From JAMORN01 sp027063545 [NCBI: bacterium] (GTDB taxonomy: Bacteria; JAMORN01): 5,812 nucleotides of DNA. The stretch covers positions 1 to 5,812 of the forward strand of contig JAMORN010000170.1 of the NCBI GenBank assembly GCA_027063545.1, written 5' to 3'. Positions 1 to 5,812 of the stretch are shown one piece after another. The translations under genes were made by a program, and so were the position numbers. The notes beneath the pieces are model-generated. The model made no database searches. It was not told where the DNA came from and saw nothing but the letters and a program-made list of their open reading frames with translations. The first letter of the stretch is position 1, and every line of letters starts with the position of its first letter.

Positions 1-156
1 ACCAACATTTAAACCATTATATACTTTTGTCCCCAATTGTCTTACTATAATATTTCCAGCTTTTACCTTCTCTCCGCCGTACTTCTTTATACCTCTATAT
101 TTAGGATTTGAATCTCTTCCATTTTTTGATGAACCTTGTCCCTTATGATGAGCCAT
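1..156 (-). CDS. rpmA: 50S ribosomal protein L27 (partial, C-terminus beyond left edge)
   Basis: Structural protein of the large ribosomal subunit whose N-terminal tail reaches toward the peptidyl-transferase centre. I translated it by hand from the minus strand: 52 residues are visible, starting [17 protein letters not shown] and including the family-typical [10 protein letters not shown] and GTK motifs. The family is about 85 residues long, so roughly 30 C-terminal residues lie off the left edge. The start is fixed by a strong AGGAGG 8 nt upstream and by the MAH-K-G beginning conserved in the family. There is no N-terminal extension of the kind removed by the Prp protease in Firmicutes, which fits a Gram-negative-type lineage. 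It sits 21 nt after rplU, the near-universal L21-L27 pair, and is surely co-transcribed with it. Identity is very secure; only the C-terminus is unseen. Confidence 0.97.
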   Translation of the reverse strand, partial: MAHHKGQGSSKNGRDSNPKYRGIKKYGGEKVKAGNIIVRQLGTKVYNGLNVG

Positions 157-164
157 CCTTTTAT

Positions 165-170
165 CCTCCT
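165..170 (-). promoter_or_regulatory. Ribosome binding site of rpmA
   Basis: The minus strand reads AGGAGG followed by an 8-nt spacer and the rpmA ATG. This is a full-consensus Shine-Dalgarno sequence, the strongest in the window, as expected for an abundant ribosomal protein. It confirms the MAHHKG start. Confidence 0.85.
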
Positions 171-177
171 TTTATTC

Positions 178-486
178 CTATTTTATTTCTAAAATCTTTA
201 TTTCTGTATAAGGTTGTCTATGTCCTTTTTTCTTTTTTGAATCTTTTCTTTTTCTATACACAAAATGAATTACTTTTGGATGTTTCCCATGGGATAAAAT
301 TTCAGCTACTACCTTTGAATTTTCAACATAAGGCTTTCCTACTTGATAATTCCCTTCATCACCCTTTAATAAAACTCTATCAAATTCTACCTTTTCTCCA
401 ACTTCTGCTTTTATAGAAGGTACTTTTAATACATCACCTTCTTCTACCTTAAATTGAAAACCTTTAATCTCAACAATCGAAAACAT
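178..486 (-). CDS. rplU: 50S ribosomal protein L21
   Basis: Large-subunit ribosomal protein that binds 23S rRNA. The 102-residue product has the usual family length (about 100 to 105). It begins MFSIVEIKGFQFKVEEGD, matching the family's N-terminal A-I-(I/V)-x-(T/I)-G-G-K-Q-Y-x-V region, and the conserved basic C-terminal segment K-G-H-R-Q-P-Y-T-E (about residues 87 to 95) follows a lysine/arginine-rich stretch. The first residues carry FQFKV where most L21 proteins have a KQY-V pattern, a mild variation. The start is supported by AGGAG 8 nt upstream. It ends with TAG, 21 nt before rpmA. Upstream is the 116-nt gap that separates it from radA, so the rplU-rpmA pair may have its own promoter or be read through from the upstream operon. 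Identity is secure. Confidence 0.97.
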   Translation of the reverse strand: MFSIVEIKGFQFKVEEGDVLKVPSIKAEVGEKVEFDRVLLKGDEGNYQVGKPYVENSKVVAEILSHGKHPKVIHFVYRKRKDSKKKKGHRQPYTEIKILEIK

Positions 487-494
487 ATATCCTT

Positions 495-500
495 CTCCTT
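495..500 (-). promoter_or_regulatory. Ribosome binding site of rplU
   Basis: The minus strand reads AAGGAG then 8 nt (GAAGGATAT region) before the rplU ATG at 486..484. A second purine run AAGG lies within the spacer. It supports the chosen L21 start. Confidence 0.75.
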
Positions 501-554
501 TTATTTTTAATTTGTTTTCATTAAAAAATAAAAAAGCCTTCTAATCTATTTAAA

Positions 555-583
555 AAAATAAATTTATATAGTAATTTTATCAA
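555..583 (-). promoter_or_regulatory. Possible weak promoter for rplU-rpmA
   Basis: TTGATA (583..578) is followed after exactly 17 nt by TATTTT (560..555), resembling a sigma-70 -35/-10 pair about 70 nt upstream of the rplU start. The surrounding DNA is nearly all A/T, so chance matches to -10-like hexamers are common (TATATA and TATAAA also occur here). The call rests mainly on its position in the only sizeable gap, ahead of highly expressed ribosomal genes. Low confidence. Confidence 0.25.
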
Positions 584-602
584 GATTTTATAGAAAAATT
601 AA

Positions 603-1979
603 TCATAGAGTTTTTAATAAAGATTTTATATATCTAATCTCATCTACTACTATTAATGAACCTTTTTCTATTTGTTCTTTTATATCACCTACTATTATCT
701 TATTATACCCTAATCTTTTGGCCTGATTAACTCTTTTCAATAAATCAGATGGAGATCTAACAAAACCTGCCAAAGTGACCTCACCTATAGCCACAAAATT
801 TTTAGAAAAATTATAATTCCCTAAAGAACTTAAAATAGCTATAATAATACCTAAATCTATATAGGGATCTTCTATTCTTAGTCCTCCAGATATATTAACA
901 AACACATCATATCTACCCATTTCTATATTCAAATACTTCTCTATTATAGCTATAAGTATTGAAAGCTTTCTATGGTCTATACCCAAAGAAACCCTTTGAG
1001 CCTGTCCATAATTTGACAATGTTACTAATGCTTGTATTTCTATAAAAATCACTCTAGAACCTTCTACTATTGGCACTATACTAATTCCAGGGACTATTTT
1101 ATCTTTATTATTTAAAAATATGTCTTCAGCATTATTAACTTCTACAAGACCTTTTTCTGTCATTTCAAATACAGCTATCTCGCTAGTAGAGCCAAATCTA
1201 TTCTTAAAACACCTTAAAATCCTATAATCATAAAAACGATCTCCTTCAAAGTAAAATACTCCATCAACTAAATGTTCCAGTATTTTAGGGCCTGCTATAT
1301 CACCCGTTTTTGTTATATGTCCTATCAAAAAAGTTGCTACATTATATTTTTTACTATAATTCATAACTCTAAAAGCAACTTCTTTAATTTGCGATACAGT
1401 CCCTGGTGCCGATGTTAAATCATTAGTATATAATGTTTGTATCGAATCTAAAATTAAGATATCTATCTCTAAATCTCTTAACTTTTCTAGAATAATATCT
1501 ATATCTGTTTCTGTTAGAATATAAATATTACCATTATTAACTCCTAATCTCTTTGCCCTATCTAATATTTGAGTTAAACTTTCTTCCCCAGATATATAGT
1601 AAACCTTATGACCTTTAGAAGCATACCTCTGGGATATCTGAAGCATTAAAGTAGATTTTCCTATTCCAGGCTCTCCTCCTATTAAATTTAAAGCTCCCTT
1701 TACCAAACCTCCTCCCAAAAGCTTATCCCACTCATCTATACCTGAAAAAATACGAGAATAATTTGAATTATAAGTATTGATCGATTCTTTTAATGAAACT
1801 ATATCTACACTTTTCTTATCTTTTTTTGATTTTTTAGAAGTTAAAATATTATCTATCTTTTCTTCTACAAATGTATTCCATTCCCCACATTCAGGGCATC
1901 TACCAAGCCATTTTAGACTCTTATAGCCACAATTCTGACATACAAAATAAGTTTCTATTTTACTATTTTTTGAAGACAT
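603..1979 (-). CDS. radA: DNA repair and recombination protein RadA (Sms)
   Basis: RecA-like ATPase that acts at recombination intermediates and promotes branch migration or D-loop extension, as a hexameric helicase-like motor in studied species. The 458 residues match the family length. The order is an N-terminal C4 zinc finger (C14, C17, C28, C31 in CxxC pairs); the RecA-type ATPase core with Walker A GEPGIGKST at about 102 to 110 and Walker B ending in D178 (DILILDSIQ); the RadA-specific KNRFG motif at 259 to 263; and a C-terminal Lon-protease-like domain (about 285 to 458) with the NISGGLRIEDPYIDL segment. All expected motifs are intact. The ATG start is the family-typical position, about 13 residues before the first cysteine. 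No clear Shine-Dalgarno precedes it, and the start lies 17 nt inside mlaF, so translation is probably coupled to the transporter ATPase. The stop is TGA. Confidence 0.97.
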   Translation of the reverse strand: MSSKNSKIETYFVCQNCGYKSLKWLGRCPECGEWNTFVEEKIDNILTSKKSKKDKKSVDIVSLKESINTYNSNYSRIFSGIDEWDKLLGGGLVKGALNLIGGEPGIGKSTLMLQISQRYASKGHKVYYISGEESLTQILDRAKRLGVNNGNIYILTETDIDIILEKLRDLEIDILILDSIQTLYTNDLTSAPGTVSQIKEVAFRVMNYSKKYNVATFLIGHITKTGDIAGPKILEHLVDGVFYFEGDRFYDYRILRCFKNRFGSTSEIAVFEMTEKGLVEVNNAEDIFLNNKDKIVPGISIVPIVEGSRVIFIEIQALVTLSNYGQAQRVSLGIDHRKLSILIAIIEKYLNIEMGRYDVFVNISGGLRIEDPYIDLGIIIAILSSLGNYNFSKNFVAIGEVTLAGFVRSPSDLLKRVNQAKRLGYNKIIVGDIKEQIEKGSLIVVDEIRYIKSLLKTL

Positions 1980-2826
1980 CTAGATCTATCTTTTCAGAAT
2001 ATTTTTCTTCATATTCCTTCTTTTTAAGTACAATTGCTTCAGGATCATATACACCTTCTATAAATGCCTTTAAACGAAGATTTTTATCTGCTTCTATTGC
2101 TAAAGTTTCTGGTGTTCCTATAAACATAATCTTTGCACCTGTATCTTCACTAGTTTTATCTATATATATTATTCTATCCGCTATTTTATTTGCTGACTTC
2201 ATATCATGGGTAACCACTATAGAAGTCACATTTAACTTTGTTTGCATACTTCTTATTATGGTATTTATCTTATCAGAGGTTACAGGATCAAGACCTGTTG
2301 TTGGCTCATCATAAAGAAGAATCTCAGGTTCCATTGCTATAGTTCTTGCAATAGCCACTCTCTTTTTCATACCTCCTGAAAGTTCTGCTGGAGATTTTTT
2401 TCTTACATCCTCTGGATTTAAATCTACCATTTCTAATGTCATATTAATCCTTTTTTCAATCTCTTCTTCATCTAAATGAAGAGCTTCTCTTAGAGGAAAA
2501 GCTATATTCTCTTCAACTGTCATAAAATCAAATAAAGCATTTTCTTGAAATACCATTCCCATCTTTTTTCTTAAATCTTCCAACTCTTTTTTTGAAGCTT
2601 TTACTATACTTTTACCATATATTAATATATCGCCTTTATCTGGCTTTATTAAACCTATTATATGTCTTAAAATTTGACTCTTACCTGTTCCACTTTTACC
2701 AATAATAACTAAAGTCTCACTTTTATAAACATCAAAAGAAATATTTGTTAATATTTGTCTTTTACCATACGCTTTTGAAAGATTTCTCACAGAAATGACA
2801 ATTCTTTCATCTACATTTTTATCCAT
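1963..2826 (-). CDS. mlaF: MCE/Mla-type phospholipid ABC transporter ATP-binding protein (MlaF family)
   Basis: Cytoplasmic ATPase that powers the Mla/MCE-type lipid transporter by binding MlaE-type permeases. In the 287 residues I see Walker A GKSGTGKS (43 to 50), Q-loop VFQENALFDF with Q94, ABC signature LSGGMKKRVAIAR (149 to 161), Walker B ILLYDEPTTGLDP (169 to 181) and H-loop THDM (H207). The signature wording LSGGM-KR is characteristic of the MlaF/Mkl group, and the two adjacent MlaE permeases confirm it. About 25 charged residues extend past the usual end (roughly 262 to 287, rich in K and E). The start is supported by AGAGG 9 nt upstream. It begins 21 nt after the second permease, and its last codons overlap the radA start. 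No MCE-domain gene (mlaD) follows, although one commonly does. The family is secure; the transported lipid and direction are not determinable. Confidence 0.93.
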   Translation of the reverse strand: MDKNVDERIVISVRNLSKAYGKRQILTNISFDVYKSETLVIIGKSGTGKSQILRHIIGLIKPDKGDILIYGKSIVKASKKELEDLRKKMGMVFQENALFDFMTVEENIAFPLREALHLDEEEIEKRINMTLEMVDLNPEDVRKKSPAELSGGMKKRVAIARTIAMEPEILLYDEPTTGLDPVTSDKINTIIRSMQTKLNVTSIVVTHDMKSANKIADRIIYIDKTSEDTGAKIMFIGTPETLAIEADKNLRLKAFIEGVYDPEAIVLKKKEYEEKYSEKIDLDVFKK

Positions 2827-2835
2827 TATTCTAAA

Positions 2836-2840
2836 CCTCT
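2836..2840 (-). promoter_or_regulatory. Ribosome binding site of mlaF
   Basis: AGAGG on the minus strand lies 9 nt before the mlaF ATG (2826..2824), inside the 21-nt gap after the second permease. It supports the chosen start. Confidence 0.6.
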
Positions 2841-2847
2841 TTTTCTA

Positions 2848-3615
2848 TTAAAATAATAACCACGCAACTATAAAGTCAAAAATTAAAATTAAAATATCAG
2901 CCCAAACAACAGCATTCATTGTACTCTCACCCACACCCTTTGCTCCATTCTTTGTCATATATCCAAAAATACAGCCTACATAAGTTACTATAAATCCAAA
3001 AACTGCAGCTTTTATAAGACCAACTACTACATCAAAAACAAAAAAGAATTTTTTACTACCCTCTATAAAAATGTAGGCGGGAACATTTAAAAAAAATACA
3101 CTTGTAGCCATAGCCCCTAAATAGGAAAAAACATCTGATAATATTGTTATTACAGGGAACATTATTATTCCTGCAACAATTCTTGGTGTAAATAAAAATC
3201 TTATAGGATTTAGACCTAAAACTATCATAGCATTTATTTGTTCAGACACAGCCATAGTCCCGAGTTCTGCGGCTGTAGCAGAAGCATATCTAGAACTCAT
3301 AACCAAAGCCATGATTACTGGTGCAAGTTCTGTAACTATTGCCTTTAAAATTGCTGTACCTAAGAAAATTTTTGGTACCAAATCATCAAATTGATAGTTT
3401 GCTTGTAATGCTGTTATTATACCAACAAAAATAGAAGTAAATACTACTAAAGGAAAAGTTTCTACTCCAATTTCATACATATATTTGATGGTTATATTTA
3501 TATTTTTAAAAATTAAAGGAATATTTACGATAGTTTCATATATATGATAAATTCCTTCAACTAATCTTTCATAATTTTTATAAAATCTAACCCAAAAACT
3601 ACTACTATTTTCCAT
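2848..3615 (-). CDS. MlaE-family lipid ABC transporter permease, second copy (diverged paralogue)
   Basis: Inner-membrane permease subunit of an MCE/Mla-type lipid transporter, 255 residues, the usual length. An amphipathic N-terminal segment (about 1 to 45) precedes hydrophobic membrane segments near 53 to 70, 85 to 105, 143 to 176, 193 to 217 and 236 to 255. The family hallmark is present at about 95 to 136 (TELAPVIMALV...ELGTMAVSEQINAM), as is the late glycine-rich motif NGAKGVGESTMNAV (about 223 to 236). Compared with the neighbouring permease the hallmark is altered: SSRYASATA replaces AGRIGSAIA, GTMAV replaces GTMKV and QINAM replaces QIDAM. That points to a specialised partner rather than a recent duplicate. 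The start has AGGAAAG 7 nt upstream. It lies 24 nt after the first permease and 21 nt before mlaF. Probably the second half of a heterodimeric permease. Confidence 0.9.
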   Translation of the reverse strand: MENSSSFWVRFYKNYERLVEGIYHIYETIVNIPLIFKNINITIKYMYEIGVETFPLVVFTSIFVGIITALQANYQFDDLVPKIFLGTAILKAIVTELAPVIMALVMSSRYASATAAELGTMAVSEQINAMIVLGLNPIRFLFTPRIVAGIIMFPVITILSDVFSYLGAMATSVFFLNVPAYIFIEGSKKFFFVFDVVVGLIKAAVFGFIVTYVGCIFGYMTKNGAKGVGESTMNAVVWADILILIFDFIVAWLLF

Positions 3616-3622
3616 ATTCTTA

Positions 3623-3629
3623 CTTTCCT
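3623..3629 (-). promoter_or_regulatory. Ribosome binding site of the second mlaE-family gene
   Basis: AGGAAAG on the minus strand is followed by 7 nt and the ATG at 3615..3613, within the 24-nt gap between the two permease genes. It supports the MENSSS start. Confidence 0.6.
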
Positions 3630-3639
3630 AATAAAAATT

Positions 3640-4443
3640 TTATTTCATAAGTATCCATATAATAGCATCAGTAATTAATATTAATACAGAAACAGTTATT
3701 ACTGAATCTTTTGTTGTATTTCCTACCCCTACAGCTCCACCTTCTGTTTTAAACCCATAAAAACTTGCAACTATTGCTATTATATATCCAAAAATAAAGG
3801 CTTTTCCTATACCGAAATATACATCAAATGTGTTTAAAAATAGTTTTAATCCTCTAAAAAATATAATAGTCTCTAAATTAACTAAAAATTTTGCAACTAA
3901 CCATGCACCAAGAACAGAAAAAACATCTGAGAAAATTGTTAGAACTGGTAAAGCTATTGAAGCTGCTACAACTTTAGGAATAACTAAATACTTTATTATA
4001 TCTAAATTTAAAACTTTCATAGCGTCTATTTGCTCTCCAACCTTCATTGTCCCTATTTCACCTGCAATAGCAGATCCTATTCTACCAGCAAAAACTAGAG
4101 CCGTTAAAACCGGTGCAAGTTCCGTTGCAACAGATTTACCCACAGCTACACCTAAATAATTAAGTGGTATATAATCAGAAAATTGAAAAGCAGCTGACCA
4201 CGCTGTTACACCTCCTATAAAGATAGAGGTAACTAGAATAATTGGCAGTGTCCTAACTGCCATTATATATAATTCTTTCCATATATATCCTTGTACTTGA
4301 AATATGGTATTTAGCTTTAGAATAGTCTTTACATTAAGAAAAATAAAACTAACTAATATATATACTTTATACCATAAAGATTCTATAAAATTAGAGATTT
4401 TTGGCTTTTGATAGTTTATTATATCAAAATCATTATAAATCAT
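3640..4443 (-). CDS. mlaE: MlaE-family lipid ABC transporter permease, first copy (canonical motif)
   Basis: Inner-membrane permease of an MCE/Mla-type lipid transporter. I place the start at the ATG at 4443..4441 (267 residues, MIYNDFD), because AGGAG lies 9 nt upstream of it. The in-frame ATG three codons earlier (4452..4450) directly abuts that AGGAG with no spacer and is unlikely to be used. The protein has an N-terminal interfacial segment (about 15 to 60), then hydrophobic segments near 64 to 82, 95 to 118, 155 to 187, 207 to 228 and 247 to 265. The family hallmark at about 108 to 142 is canonical: ELAPVLTALVFAGRIGSAIA, then EIGTMKVGEQIDAMKVL. The late motif GGAVGVGNTTKDSV is at about 235 to 248. 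The gene overlaps the dnaB end by 11 nt, suggesting translational coupling. With the next two genes it forms a permease-permease-ATPase set. Confidence 0.92.
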   Translation of the reverse strand: MIYNDFDIINYQKPKISNFIESLWYKVYILVSFIFLNVKTILKLNTIFQVQGYIWKELYIMAVRTLPIILVTSIFIGGVTAWSAAFQFSDYIPLNYLGVAVGKSVATELAPVLTALVFAGRIGSAIAGEIGTMKVGEQIDAMKVLNLDIIKYLVIPKVVAASIALPVLTIFSDVFSVLGAWLVAKFLVNLETIIFFRGLKLFLNTFDVYFGIGKAFIFGYIIAIVASFYGFKTEGGAVGVGNTTKDSVITVSVLILITDAIIWILMK

Positions 4444-5812
4444 AAAATACATCTCCTATTGATTCCTCGTCATTTTCTGTATTAATATTAAATTCTTCTC
4501 TTTCTAAATTTAAACTTTCATTTTGAGATTGTTGACTCTTTTCATACATAGTCAAATAATTTGCATACTCCTCTTCCACATTTTCCGATACTTTTTCAAC
4601 AAAATATGTATATTCAGGTATCCATTTTAAATCTATTTCTACATTATTTCTACCAGACCTATGCTTTGCTATTATCAATTTAGCTTCATTTTCCTCCTCT
4701 AAATCTTGAGTATAGTAATATGGTCTATATACAAAAAGAACTAAATCAGCAAATTGTTCAATGGCTCCGGATTCTCTTAAATCAGAAAGTTTAGGTTTTC
4801 TATCTTCTCTCTTTTCAACATTCCTATTTAACTGACTTAATGCTATAATAGGTATACCTAAATCCTTTGCCATATACTTAAGTCTTGCAGCAACACTTCC
4901 AACCTGTTGTTCCCTTGATAATCTCTTATCATCAGACTCTATTAATTGAAGATAATCAACAACCACAAGTCCTAACTCTTTTCCTTGATTTCTACTTTCA
5001 TATTGTATCCATTTTATTTTTGATTCTATATCCATAACCCTTATTCCAGATCTATCATCTATAATGATTGGGAGATTGGTAAGCTCATCAAGTATTGCCA
5101 TAAGTTTATCTACTTCCTCTGGAGTTATCTTCTTATTTCTAATTCTATAAAGAGAAATCCTAGAGGCTATACTCAAAAGTCTTTGAGCAACCTCTTCTTT
5201 TGTCATTTCTAATGTAAAATAAACTATTTGTTTATTTTTTAACTCATCATCTTTTAACAATTCTAAAGCAACCCTATATATTAGTGATAATGAAAATGCT
5301 GTTTTACCCATTCCTGTTGCGCCAGCAAGTATAATAAGCTGTCCAGGTTTAAAACCTCCTGTTAAATCATCCAAAGAAGGATAACCTGTAGGTATATAAT
5401 CCTTTTGTTTTTCTATTAAATTCTTAAAAAATTCTAAAAAAATTTCTTTCAAATTAAAATATTCTTGTGTCCCTGTTTTGTTTCTTATTTTAAAAAATTG
5501 TTTTTCTATTTTCTCTACAATTTCTTCTGTATCAATACCTAAATAAGCCCTTTCTGATAATTCTTTACTTAGTTTTATCAAAGTTCTAAGATGATATTTT
5601 TCTAATACAATTTCTAAATATGCTGTTAAATTCTCATCTATTACTAAATTTTCCTCAACTAACTGATCTATATATTCTTCTTTTACTATATGACTATAGC
5701 CTAAATCCCTTAATTTAGACTTTACAATTAATGGATCTATAGGTCTTTTTTCTTCAAGAAGGGTATTTACTATTCTTGCTATATAATTATGTCTTTCATC
5801 ATAAAATATTCC
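4433..5812 (-). CDS. dnaB: Replicative DNA helicase DnaB (partial, N-terminus beyond right edge)
   Basis: Hexameric 5'-to-3' helicase that unwinds the replication fork. The frame is open to the right edge: 459 residues are visible, and I hand-translated the first 77 (beginning GIFYDERHNYIARIVNTLL). These match the DnaB N-terminal domain, so about 40 residues are missing off-window. The TTG at 5581..5579 is an internal leucine codon, not a start. The linker YHLRTLIKLSKELSERAY leads into the RecA-like C-terminal domain with Walker A GATGMGKT (visible residues 164 to 171), Walker B VVVDYLQL (283 to 290), DLRESGAIEQ (344 to 353) and KHRSG (383 to 387), whose arginine is the likely arginine finger. 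No intein interrupts the Walker A site. Past the core is a tail of about 50 residues rich in E, N, Q and S. Walker A reads GATGMGKT where many DnaB proteins have ARPSMGKT. The TAA stop overlaps the next gene. Confidence 0.96.
   Translation of the reverse strand, partial: GIFYDERHNYIARIVNTLLEEKRPIDPLIVKSKLRDLGYSHIVKEEYIDQLVEENLVIDENLTAYLEIVLEKYHLRTLIKLSKELSERAYLGIDTEEIVEKIEKQFFKIRNKTGTQEYFNLKEIFLEFFKNLIEKQKDYIPTGYPSLDDLTGGFKPGQLIILAGATGMGKTAFSLSLIYRVALELLKDDELKNKQIVYFTLEMTKEEVAQRLLSIASRISLYRIRNKKITPEEVDKLMAILDELTNLPIIIDDRSGIRVMDIESKIKWIQYESRNQGKELGLVVVDYLQLIESDDKRLSREQQVGSVAARLKYMAKDLGIPIIALSQLNRNVEKREDRKPKLSDLRESGAIEQFADLVLFVYRPYYYTQDLEEENEAKLIIAKHRSGRNNVEIDLKWIPEYTYFVEKVSENVEEEYANYLTMYEKSQQSQNESLNLEREEFNINTENDEESIGDVFYDL
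4454..4458 (-). promoter_or_regulatory. Ribosome binding site deciding the first mlaE start
   Basis: AGGAG on the minus strand lies inside the end of dnaB. It is 9 nt from the ATG at 4443..4441 and 0 nt from the ATG at 4452..4450, so it favours the shorter 267-residue permease. Confidence 0.65.

Larger units (their letters stand above)
487..602 (-). other. radA-rplU intergenic region (rplU leader)
   Basis: This is the only non-coding gap above 25 nt in the window. On the minus strand it is extremely AT-rich, with runs of seven A or T. It contains a weak promoter candidate (555..583), a run GGCTTTTTTATTTTTT near 514..529 with no matching upstream stem, and the rplU Shine-Dalgarno sequence. 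I found no stable GC-containing hairpin that would serve as an intrinsic terminator for radA or as an obvious L21 autoregulatory structure, and no RNA gene. Confidence 0.7.

Noticed and set aside
108-416. Plus-strand open frame of 102 residues
   Set aside because: It lies antisense to rplU and rpmA, has a low-complexity F/L-rich translation with no recognisable motif, and is explained as a shadow of the AT-rich ribosomal genes.
514-560. Intrinsic terminator after radA
   Set aside because: There is a T-rich run on the minus strand, but the GGC before it has no complementary upstream GCC, and the other inverted repeats (such as TAAATTTA) are short and A/T only.
1871-2314. Plus-strand open frame of 147 residues
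   Set aside because: It is antisense to the radA start and the mlaF end, both of which have complete family motifs. The serine- and isoleucine-rich translation matches no family I know.
3830-4159. Plus-strand open frame of 109 residues
   Set aside because: It is antisense to the first permease's hallmark region and is not independently supported by a motif or ribosome binding site.
5295-5330. Possible intein at the DnaB Walker A site, a known insertion point
   Set aside because: The protein runs continuously from GGFKPGQLIILAGATGMGKT into the next helix, with no inserted block or splicing motifs.
5579-5581. TTG as the start of a short 382-residue DnaB, implying a truncated or split helicase
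   Set aside because: The same frame stays open to the right edge and the 77 upstream codons encode a good DnaB N-terminal domain and linker. The TTG is an internal leucine and the gene is cut only by the window.
1-5812. CRISPR array, transposon, phage genes or a defence system
   Set aside because: I saw no spaced direct repeats, terminal inverted repeats, transposase or integrase motifs. Almost all the DNA is accounted for by intact core genes.

Overview
The window is about 5.8 kb of very AT-rich DNA (by eye roughly 30% GC, not counted exactly). Every supported gene lies on the minus strand, so transcription runs from the right edge to the left edge. In that order the genes are: the replicative helicase DnaB (N-terminus cut off by the right edge), two consecutive MlaE-family lipid-transport permeases, their MlaF-type ATPase, the DNA-repair/recombination ATPase RadA, ribosomal protein L21 (rplU), and ribosomal protein L27 (rpmA, C-terminus cut off by the left edge).

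The first five genes look like one tightly packed transcription unit. dnaB overlaps the first permease by 11 nt, the two permeases are 24 nt apart, permease to ATPase is 21 nt, and mlaF overlaps radA by 17 nt. The only sizeable non-coding stretch is the 116 nt between radA and rplU. It holds a good ribosome binding site and a weak promoter candidate, with no convincing terminator. rplU and rpmA are 21 nt apart, each with a strong Shine-Dalgarno sequence.

Functionally the segment mixes chromosome replication (DnaB), fork repair (RadA), ribosome large-subunit assembly (L21, L27) and an ABC lipid transporter of the MCE/Mla class (two permeases plus ATPase). The MCE substrate-binding protein (MlaD) that normally completes the transporter is not in the window. 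Two different permease subunits suggest a heterodimeric membrane core, as with the YrbEA/YrbEB pairs of actinobacterial mce loci, rather than the MlaE homodimer of E. coli.

Organism: a bacterium using standard stops (TAA, TAG and TGA all end genes here). An Mla-type system and an L27 that starts directly with MAHHKG, without the cleaved N-terminal extension typical of Firmicutes, suggest a diderm lineage. The phylum cannot be named from this sequence. There are no mobile elements, CRISPR arrays, tRNAs or rRNAs, and the window reads as core chromosome. The most noteworthy points are the paired, diverged permeases, the missing MCE protein, and the translational coupling across functionally unrelated genes.
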